Below, one piece after another: positions 55,385-64,000 of a stretch of DNA of 64,000 nt (the first letter of the stretch is position 1; each line of letters begins with the position of its first letter). Source of the stretch: Eumeta japonica (Eukaryota; Arthropoda; Insecta; Lepidoptera; Psychidae); the NCBI GenBank assembly GCA_005406025.1, contig BGZK01001011.1:1-64000 (forward strand), written 5' to 3'. Made by a program: the position numbers and the translations under genes. Below the pieces are notes generated by a model. It ran no database searches. It saw nothing but the letters and a program-made list of their open reading frames with translations, and was not told the origin of the DNA.

Positions 55385-56113
55385 CAGCCTCGAATCTACG
55401 ATTTTTTCGAATCGGGGCAGTAACTTGATAGTGGCGCCCTCTCTCTCCAGTGTTTGAGAAAAAGTGTCAAAAAAAACTAACAAATTGGCATTTTTTATGA
55501 TCATAATAAGACTTTTGTAAATTTGCACTTTTTATTATCTATTACCTATAAACTTTTTCATAAAATTGTATATAGGAAACACATCATAACAACACATGTT
55601 ATGATATGTTTACTGTGTACATTATTTTGACCAGTCATTTTTGATTTTTGGACTTTTCAAGAGTTGATAAGCGAAGCTCCAATGCTATATAAGTACCATT
55701 TTTCATAATTATATAGAAACTTTCTTATTTTTTTTAAATATTGCATTTAATTTTGTAGAAAAAAATCATAATATCTCTTCGAAGGGAAAACCATTAAAAA
55801 TATCCTTTAAATATTTTTTATATTTAATTATTTATAAAATCAATAAATTAATGAAATTTAAAATCCCGCTGTGATGTTGCCAACAATATGCTGCGCTGCA
55901 GCTGCTCGCAGCGCATTTCGGAATTAATCCTTAGACGTATTCAAAAACCAACTGGGCGTTTTAAAATCAAATGAATAATTGATGTAACAAAGTGCGTTAG
56001 ATACTAGGCGCTTTGTGAAGCAAGTTTTTTTTCAACGATATTATTTTATGATTTTGGCGCCTTTTGAACTGCGCCGCCCGAGGTGAGGTTTATTGCCCCT
56101 AGATTCGAGGCTG
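55385..56113. mobile_element. hAT-like MITE, 729 bp, with 8-bp target duplication
   Basis: TTCAAGAT lies on both sides (55377-55384 and 56114-56121). The ends are inverted repeats: CAGCCTCGAATCTA at the left and TAGATTCGAGGCTG at the right. The imperfect similarity continues inwards (GGGGCAGTAACTT / GGGGCAATAAACC, then GGCGCC). CAG-starting ends with an 8-bp duplication point to the hAT superfamily. No transposase ORF is present. The exact duplication suggests fairly recent insertion, next to or inside the pins 3'UTR. Confidence 0.8.
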
Positions 56114-56121
56114 TTCAAGAT

Positions 56122-59100
56122 GAACGATTTCATATTTATTTTTTAACAAATTTTGATAGTTATGTATATGTTTTGCATATTGCACAATAGGATTCATAAA
56201 TATCTAAATGAAATCAGTCTAATGTTTTTCTTTATATATTTATAACTAATTAAATAGTGAAACACGAATTTAACAGTGACATTCCATATACATTTCAAAG
56301 TAAGTATTATATCATTATTGTTGAAAATGTTTTTACAATCATAAATTATTGTTTTTCTATTTTACACACTAATCAAATAACGAAATGAATTTTATATCAA
56401 TATATTGCTATTAGGTAACTAATTAATTATATCTACCCAAATTCTATCCTTAATTGTAATATAGTTTAGTTTTCATAGAATAAGTTTAACATATTGAAGT
56501 TCTCGAAAAATGAATTAGGATCAATATCACTTTGGTGACACATATATACAGTACAAGGGGCATAATTAGCATAAGGCTAGTTTCTTACATTTTTATACTG
56601 GAATTTCATGTTTCTGACTTATACAATTGTTAAGAAGTAGGAAATGGCCATTTAAATTCAAATATATTAATAATATGGATATACTTATGACAGATACACT
56701 AGAACTCAATTGTTATCAAAGGTTTGAATTATAGCATTTCCTGTTTGTTTAAAAATTATAAATATAAATCTACAGTAATAAATAAAATTGAAGTGTCTAT
56801 CTGTGATTTGAAAATAAATGCTATAATTCAAGTGAGAACTGCTATTTATACAATACCTGATAATCATGACTTTTGTTTGGGATATAGCCGTGAAATTTAT
56901 AAATATAATATATATTAATAATTTGTGTATAATTAAAAGAATAAAATAAAGGAATTCTATGTTTCCAATAAATTTTCAAAGTCTAATTTTGTACCAAATT
57001 ATTGGTTGTTTGTCTGATATAATAACATATTTAAATATTGTATTGTTATGGTTTGATTCTATTTTTGGAATTCATTATTTATGTTTGATACAAGTTCTGT
57101 TGTATTAGAAAATTTTAAATCTAGACTTTAGGTCATCTCCATTCATAATTATCTACTCATTTTCATCATTGTTGTGTTATTACTGATTAGCATTGATAAT
57201 TTAGATGAATTTATCAATATAAACAATATTGTGAGGAAATGATGAATCTGCTACATAACCATTAGTCTTACAATTAGACTCATAAATTATTAAAAAATAT
57301 GACGCATAGATAATTTGTACACTTATAACCTCATAATGGTCACAGTTTCAGCTTTTGCATTATAATTTTATTTGTAAGTCTAAAATTTTAGATAATGATC
57401 ATAATATTAAAAATTTCATTCCTTGGGTTTAATTTTTATTCCATTAGTGTATTTCGCAGGATTGTAATGTATTGGAATGCATATAATTTAACTAACACTA
57501 TAATCAGTTTTAAATTAACTTTTAGTGTTTTTATAGACAAAAAAATAATGCAATTAAATCTTATAGAATATGAAATCAACAAATAAATATTGTTGGAGAA
57601 CACTTTTTATTCAAGCGGTAAAAGTTATTGATGTACGATTTAAGACAAATTGTATTTAGCAATATTTATCAGCCTCCAGATCAATGTACTCTGTTTAACA
57701 GTAATAATACATGTGAATATTATACGCACTGAATGTATAAAAAATTAGTTAAATAATGCACCTTATATTTTATAAATTGAGAATTATAAAATATCTCATA
57801 GGTTATATAGCTGCGTTCTCATATGTCAATACTTTTACGTCTCGTTTATGATTCAATTGTCTCTATCAGCAGTCATTCAAAAATAACTTCAATAAATTTT
57901 TCGTAATAAAAATTCAATCTATATATTATAACTAAATTAACAATCTCCATTGCGGTACGGCGTTTGTCAATTATATATTTCAGAAATATTTTCCACTTTC
58001 CTAAACATAGCTGCATTACGATAATACTATTTATGTCCATATATTTTTGACTGTAAGTGATGCAAGTGTTGTTTTCTGAAGTCTAGCTCTCCTTTTTTGT
58101 GACAGTTTTGATATAAGCATTGTTCCAAAGAAATTTAAATTATAAAACTCAGTTTTATGAAGAATTAACTATATCAGATTACTTGTGAATTTGACATTAC
58201 AAAGAGAATGCAGCTTTAGAATGTAGGTACAGTAAAGCTAATTTTATGACTGATATAAAGTTGTTTTAGTTTACCAGAATTGCCTTTTACAGGCATATGT
58301 TTGGGATTCCAACCAACATGGTGCTGGGTATCGATGTGGGATACTAAGATAGAATGAAATATTACAGAGTGATAACAACTGCATGTGACAGACGTGCCTC
58401 TCAGACTTAAATGCTTTAAAAAGTTGAAAATCCATTCTTTATCGAAATATAAATGTAGTTATATATTTTTCAACATAATCAGATATTAATTAAGAAATGT
58501 AGTTTAAAAGATTAGACAGTGTTATTTAACGAAGAATGGGACAACGTGAAGTTGTTTAGATATGGAATTGATTAGCAAATTAGCCTATTGGCTCATTTAA
58601 TATATGTATTTATTTGCCAATGTTTCATGCCAAATAAATATTAATGTCTATCATAGCATGAGTTTTATTTTACTTGTATATAATTCAAATCTATTTAATG
58701 AGTCAAACAAGTCAAAGGCAGATCTGCACTGTAGTATGATTTTGAATAAACCATATTAGACAAATTATACAAAAATGTGAACAAGTTATCAGTTTTTTTG
58801 GCAGGGGCAATTTTTATTTCTTTTGATTTTATAAAGAGAAACAGAGAAAATCAAATGAAGCTTTTTTCCATATCAAACATTACAGAGTGTGATAAAATAT
58901 TACAATAGAATTTTTTGTATTTTCCATATTTATAACAATTCAGTGTTTTAGATTACAATTTTATCAACACTAATAATGGTAATGTACACTGCAATGTAAC
59001 TGTCATTGAGTAAGCTTTTATTAAATAAAAGAAAAGTTTTAAATTTTTCTTTATTTTACCATCAAATTATTAAATTATATTTTCTGTAATGCATGAATAT

Positions 59101-60209
59101 TGAATACCCCAGTGTTCCAAATGTTTCAATTATTTTCATATACAACACTGCTAATCAATCTAACATGTATCTCATGGAGCAGTTTGATATTTTATACATA
59201 GACCGTGTAACTGCAAAATCGTTATGGCATCACTTTTTTTTAGGGTTTGGGCAAAGCGGATTTATAGTTTCATCATGTCCCTCCATCCGTAAGTCACAGG
59301 TACTTAATTCAGACTACAAGACTTATTTTAATGAAGTTTATAAGCCGCCTTGTATTAGACATTTCTTAGTTTAATAGCTGAATAACAAAAAGTCTTTCTA
59401 AAGAGGGCACTCTATACATGTAGCAGAAGCTGAAAAAAATTTTAAGCAAACGTGTAGCACATATTTCTACAGTTCTTTTAAAATTTTAAGGTTTTTAAAC
59501 AAATTTTTCAATTAAGTAAATATTTTTAGAAATCATAGATCCGAAATAAACTTTCGTGTTCCCCCCTTTATTTTTTAAACTGTGTGTCCAACAAATATGA
59601 AAAAAATTACAAAGGTAATGCTCAATAAATACTTCCGATTAAAATTATTTTGAACATGGTCGGATATAGTTTTTTCAGTTATTGCCAAAACCTGCACTTC
59701 TCAACGAAAGGATGAAGTGCCATAAAGATACGGTGTTTTGTTGACACTATTTGAGTAATAGTCGACATACCTGCTCGTTTCTCTAGTTATAGGCGACTAA
59801 AGTGCAGGGAAACAAGGAAAAAAGTGTAACAACATGGTTTTTTTTCTTCTGTAGTGCATTTCTTTGTAGTAATGGCTTCAGAGCCCCACAGTGAGCATGG
59901 TCCGACATGCTCTTAGCCGTTTTTTTTTTCTTCGTAGACTACATTCACATTAGGTAAGTGCTTAAAAAATATAAAATTTAACTTCCAAGTATAAAAATAT
60001 GTAATAAAGCTTTCAGCTCAGTACCACAAATATACAAATTTTCATTTGAATGTTTGTAACTTCATTTGACCACAAAAATTGTTCATTAAAAATAAATTAT
60101 AAATAAAGAAACACTTTGCTTTTGTTAATAAAATGCTAAATATTACATATAGGAACCATCTGACGATTTACAAGGACTAGGAATTTTGCAATAAAACATG
60201 ATCTCTTGG
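56122..60209. other. convergent intergenic region between pins and SURF1
   Basis: 4.1 kb, very AT-rich, with no recognised mobile element or gene. It may include more of the pins 3'UTR. Open frames such as 59093-59374 carry no known motif. Confidence 0.5.
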
Positions 60210-60503
60210 CATTAATTTCTTTATTAATATAAATATTCGTTGAAAATAGGACACTGCGCGCGCCATCCTTTTCAATACGCTTTTGCCAATCGAGTTTTAA
60301 TTTATAATAGCCATATGTAATACAACAAAATAAAATGATACAGTTTCATTTGCAATCAGCAGTAATTGGCTATTTTTTATCCAATAACATTATTCTATTA
60401 TACAAATAGAATAGCTATAAATCTCTAATTTCTAGTCATTCTAAGCACATACAAAAAAAAATACCTATATCAACTAAGATTCTTAAAGATTTAATTGCAA
60501 TCA
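60210..60503 (-). other. probable SURF1 3'UTR
   Basis: Follows the SURF1 stop codon on the minus strand. AATAAA (minus strand, at 60218-60223) is a plausible polyadenylation signal about 280 bases after the stop. Confidence 0.4.
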
Positions 60504-60720
60504 CTATATCAAAGGCAGTTTTCTTATAAAATATCTATGCCACATATAAGCAGTGAAACCAGACAGTGAGAACCACGTGATCAGATATGACAGATGTTCA
60601 TTTCTCAAGGTAATTCTGGTTTGATTCGGTAACGGCCAGCCTTCTGGTGGGTCATCAATTCCTCTTGCATCTATCCAAACTGGTGCACAACCTATGACTT
60701 GGCTCATTTGATCTAGGTCC
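60504..60720 (-). CDS. Surf1: SURF1 (cytochrome c oxidase assembly factor), last exon
   Basis: SURF1 is an inner-mitochondrial-membrane protein with two transmembrane helices. It helps the early assembly of cytochrome c oxidase around subunit COX1. The exon follows a TTTTTTTTACAG acceptor (minus strand). One base completes a codon, then come 71 residues and a stop. It reads DLDQMSQVIGCAPVWIDARG, then PPEGWPLPNQTRITLRNEHL and SYLITWFSLSGFTAYMWHRY, ending FIRKLPLI. The PVWIDA block, the TRxxLRNEHLSY(I/L)xTWxSL motif and the C-terminal membrane helix are characteristic of the SURF1 C-terminus. The upstream exons should lie at higher coordinates but none was recognised up to 64000, so an intron of more than 3 kb or a divergent segment is likely. 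It converges tail to tail with pins. Confidence 0.88.
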
Positions 60721-62207
60721 CTGTAAAAAAAATAATATGAATTTAAAGCAAAATTACAGATTTACATTATCCATCTGGCAAATTTCCTCACAATTGACAA
60801 TCAGTGTTTGATCTGATTTTGTCTCTTGCTACTCAATCTGTTCTGTAAGGAGACGAAGTCACAGCCATTAGACGCGCCTCGAAATGTTTATTATATAATT
60901 TGATTTGCACATAGAATTATATTATGTTTAATTTTTTTTGGTTGCTGTATAAGGCCTTTTTAGAAATCATAAGCAAGGGACCTTCGCCCTTGCCCAACGG
61001 TTTCGGCAGCTATGGTCTATGACAGATGTGGTGGATATGTACAATAACATATAACACAAATGACATTTTGCATAACACAAAAAATGGTGGCAATGTTGAA
61101 TACCATAGTGCAACAGCATTTCACATGTTTTCTTCTATGAAATAGGCTCATTGTCCGCTTTCAATATGAGTACTAAGATGAGCAATATTGGGATACAGAC
61201 TGTAATTTAAAATTCACCACACAGCCTTATTGCTGATGATGTATCAATATCTCTGAAATTCAAGAACTTCATCTAGACAGACATTAAAATTATCAATAGT
61301 GAGTATTTACAAACATACTTTTTTCATGTTGATATATCATTTAAATGTTTCTTTACAAAAAAGCGACTATGGCACAATCCACTTGTCCCTGCCAATATCG
61401 GCAAATGTTATTCTGATTATAGTTATGTGGACTCCATTATCTAGCTTATTGTATCTTTGTTGAGGATAGCCTGATAGCCTTTATCACCAATATGAGTTTC
61501 ATGAATGAATTTCTGGGACACTAATTTATGCAATCGTTATTCACTTTACATAGTGATTATAGATCAACAGCACCTCAAGATCCATCATATTTTTGGTGAC
61601 TATATTGAGCAATGGGGCTGCTTTATTATCAGGATTCATCAGCTATTTCTATGTAGATGACTTCATCTATTTGAGTTGTGTATTTTCATTTAGAACCATA
61701 TGTAAATATGTGTTATGAAGGAACTCTCTTTTGCCATCTGATAAAATACATCACCATCTGAATGCCATAAACGTGATGTTTGACAAACCTATTAATTTAT
61801 TGAGATTTTTCTTGAAAATTTGAATAACTAAATCCTGGCAATAAAATCTTCATACCATTCCATTCTACATTGCACGCAAATGTGATGGAGCATACATGAA
61901 ATTGGAAGGTCCACATTGGACGTTATGTCAAGGCATGTCTTGCATATTTATGCGTGTCGTGAACAGCCTATTTCACATGTGCAATGTTTGATATGACAAT
62001 TTTGCTGTTGTTACCATCGTTTGCAATTGCATCTTATAAACAGATCTACTCTTTTGAATCAAGTCATTTAAATTTCATTGAATAAAAAGGAGATTTTCAA
62101 TTTCATTTTTAGCATATATGCCTACCACATATTAGTAAAACAGTTGATGAAATCCACTTTGCGGTACCAATATGGTATTTTAATCATAATTAATTAATGA
62201 TGCTTTT
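60721..62207 (-). other. SURF1 intron / upstream DNA, unrecognised
   Basis: 1.5 kb, AT-rich. I searched the minus strand by eye for the SURF1 middle region (for example a GxxxxxRGWVP-type block) and saw none. Confidence 0.4.
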
Positions 62208-62209
62208 TA

Positions 62210-62622
62210 CAGTAGAAACTCGATTATCCGGACTTCCAACCGCGACGAATTTATTCTAACATGAACGTGTCGGAACTTGCATTACGGCCCGCCCGCGCCT
62301 CGCTTGGTCGCCGCTCCACGCGTGTCGTATTATTTTAGTTAGTCGGCAACTGTTACTTCGTTCTCACGTGCGTCCTACGTGTACAAATTTAAAAATGTCA
62401 AAGCGTATAAAAGTGGTGTTATCGCTTAAAGACAAAATAAATATTATTGATTCATTAAAAAAAGGAGAAACCGAGTTTTTTGCATATGTACTATGTACAT
62501 ACATAAAAATGTACTATGTACATGAAAAACACCCGCTTTTCTTCATACATTCGGTTATCCGGATTTTCGATTATTCGGATGCCTAACGACAACAATTAGT
62601 CCGGTTAACCGAGTTTTTACTG
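62210..62622 (+). mobile_element. Tigger/pogo-like element, internally deleted, 413 bp
   Basis: The TA-flanked ends are inverted repeats: CAGTAGAAACTCGATTATCC then GGACT at the left, and AGTCCGGTTAACCGAG then TTTTTACTG at the right. TA occurs at 62208-62209 and 62623-62624. A second inner relative (CGGTTATCCGGATTTTCGAT) lies near the right end. The interior encodes the start of a CENP-B/pogo-type DNA-binding domain, after which the transposase is missing. Confidence 0.8.
62395..62586 (+). pseudogene. pogo/Tigger transposase N-terminal fragment
   Basis: From ATG 62395 the frame reads MSKRIKVVLSLKDKINIIDS then LKKGE, the first helix of the psq/CENP-B-N helix-turn-helix that starts Tigger transposases. 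It runs on through unrelated DNA to a stop at 62586. No catalytic DDE region remains. Confidence 0.7.
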
Positions 62623-62758
62623 TATCAAGTTGTTCACCTATAAAAAAGAATCAAAATGAAGGAAGTGATAATATAAATGTAAATCTAATTTAGGAAGATA
62701 TGAAGAGTTTTTTTTTTGTTGTGATACAATCTGTGGAAATAAGAATAAATATATCACT
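62623..62758. other. short AT-rich spacer
   Basis: Nothing recognised between the Tigger remnant and the hairpin. Confidence 0.4.
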
Positions 62759-62814
62759 TGTAGGCTAAATTAATAACATTGAATATGCATTCAATGTTAT
62801 TAATTTAGCCTACA
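62759..62814. repeat. perfect 26-bp inverted repeat with 4-nt loop
   Basis: The arms 62759-62784 and 62789-62814 are exact reverse complements (TGTAGGCTAAATTAATAACA... and ...TGTTATTAATTTAGCCTACA), loop ATGC. There are no mismatches. Confidence 0.95.
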
Positions 62815-63420
62815 TGATTGTTACATCATACCTATCTTAGGTGTGGTGTAACATCTGACATGCTGTCTAACAAGTGTTATGTTGGCTCTCATTTGGATTG
62901 CTTATTTATCCTCTAGCAACTTATTAGTAATAAACATTTTGAACAATTTCATCAGGACATTGTTAAAAACACTTTGATGTAATAGTTGGTTTGGTGCTTG
63001 GAATTTCATCAAATTGCTAATCAATTTGCACATCACTGTCCCTCATACAGTACATTTGTAAGAATTCATGCTCAGAAATGGGAACTGATGCTGTGATCTT
63101 ATGTGACGATTAAGTCAATTAAAACTTTGAGATTGTTTTATAAAAAGTGCTATAAATCCGCAGAATCGCCCAAACACATAATAATAATGTTCAGATAGTG
63201 GATTCAAAGTAGGCAGTTTACCATTGCTATTAACAGCTCATTTGTGGTGTTTCAATATTGAATTTTCGAGTGCCATAATTCCCGCAATCCTTAAGCATTT
63301 TACTGATGTCTTACATTTGGGTGGAGTCATAATTGACTTTGTACTGAAAAATACCAAAGTATAAGTCAATATAAAGGATTTTTGAGATCATTACTGTTAA
63401 TAGGTCATTTTATTCTAATA
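62815..63420. other. AT-rich DNA, nothing recognised
   Basis: 0.6 kb without an identified feature; presumably intron or flank of SURF1. Confidence 0.4.
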
Positions 63421-63424
63421 CATT

Positions 63425-63770
63425 TAATTGTGTAACTCGTAAATGGCCTGATTCTACTCTTACTGTTAATTGTTCTTCTTACTTTAAATGATCGAGTAGC
63501 TTGTAGGCAATTTGTTTAGATTCTTACTCTGCATTACACTTTTTATTCCAATACATGTGACTGAGTAGCTTGTAAATGTTCTCCTTGCACTATCATTAAT
63601 CATTACTCCTTTTATTTCAATGCAGATGATTCAAGTAGATTGTAAGCATTTCCACTTTTACTGCTGATTCTTTTGTTCATTCCAGTGCGTGTGATTGAGC
63701 AGCTCGTAAAGATTCTGCTGTGACTTTTACTGTTTATTGCTTGTCTGATTCTGATGTGCCTGAATGAGTA
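63425..63770. repeat. degenerate 60-70 bp tandem repeat, about 5 units
   Basis: Related words TGTAACTCGTAAATGG, ATCGAGTAGCTTGTAGG, CTGAGTAGCTTGTAAATG, TCAAGTAGATTGTAAGC and TTGAGCAGCTCGTAAAG occur near 63431, 63491, 63561, 63631 and 63694. In several units they are preceded by a TT(A/C)CACTTTTA or TTCCA(A/G)T(A/G)C.TGTGA stretch. An old, diverged minisatellite. Confidence 0.6.
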
Positions 63771-64000
63771 CATAAAAAACAATCTGCTTCAATGCTTCCT
63801 TATCATTCACCCCTTGTTTGAGAAACTCGTATCACTTTTTGTTCCAGCTCTGTTGGTGGATCTATCAACTGATGCACAAAGCATAATTATTTTGATGATT
63901 AAAGCAAAAAGAAGAGAAAAAAATCGCAAGCAAAGCAACAACATTAAAAATTATTTTGGAATACATATGTATATAAAATGGTTCTCACAAGTTCAATGAT
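63771..64000. other. window edge, nothing recognised
   Basis: An 81-codon open frame reaches the window edge (63754 onward) but has no recognisable motif. Confidence 0.35.

Noticed and set aside
60721..64000. Search for the upstream SURF1 exons
   Set aside because: No minus-strand segment with SURF1 motifs and proper splice sites could be identified, so none is reported.

Overview
The window is AT-rich, intron-rich nuclear DNA from an insect. It is probably lepidopteran: it holds a 282-bp Helitron remnant with the TCCCTACTAGTATTATAAAT-type start and CTAG end that I associate with moths and butterflies, cecropia-type mariner, several hAT lineages, a jockey-like LINE and a tRNA-derived SINE. 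The order call rests on remembered repeat families and gene structure, not on a database search.

Two cellular genes are supported. The first, on the + strand, is a complete pins/raps gene (Partner of Inscuteable; LGN/GPSM2-AGS3 family). I reconstruct 11 coding exons from 2366 to 54674, with consistent phases and GT-AG junctions throughout, giving 616 residues: eight TPR repeats (exons 2-7), a linker with an RRQSMEQL site matching the Aurora-A/Dlg-binding site of Pins, and three GoLoco motifs (exons 8-10). The second is the last exon of a SURF1 (cytochrome-c-oxidase assembly) gene on the - strand at 60504-60720. It converges on pins; its upstream exons were not found before the window ends.

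Layout: 1-2100 is repeat-derived flank; 2366-19764 holds pins exons 1-8 with moderate introns; 19765-53126 is one 33-kb intron separating GoLoco 1 from GoLoco 2; 53127-54674 holds exons 9-11; 54675-60500 is 3' flank; 60504-64000 is the SURF1 end and AT-rich DNA. The big intron is a transposon graveyard: a GTF2IRD2-like hAT, two long copies and many fragments of a family with a degenerate GATTCC/GATCCC-like core, a LINE, a TTCGAA-array hAT with an intact 8-bp target duplication, a mariner directly abutting a Helitron, a ZMYM1-like hAT and a 12-unit 120-bp minisatellite element.

The observations most worth following are: (i) a possible internal first exon (ATG at 28533, strong Kozak, GTAAGT donor, phase matching exon 9) that would make a 124-residue Pins carrying only GoLoco 2-3, by analogy to AGS3-SHORT; (ii) a transposon family with a 13-bp palindrome near each end and a 120-bp minisatellite present as about 5, about 12 and 0 units in three copies, two of them inverted around exons 7-8; (iii) two nearly or fully perfect hairpins (9296-9357 and 62759-62814); (iv) a 729-bp hAT-like MITE just downstream of the pins stop codon.
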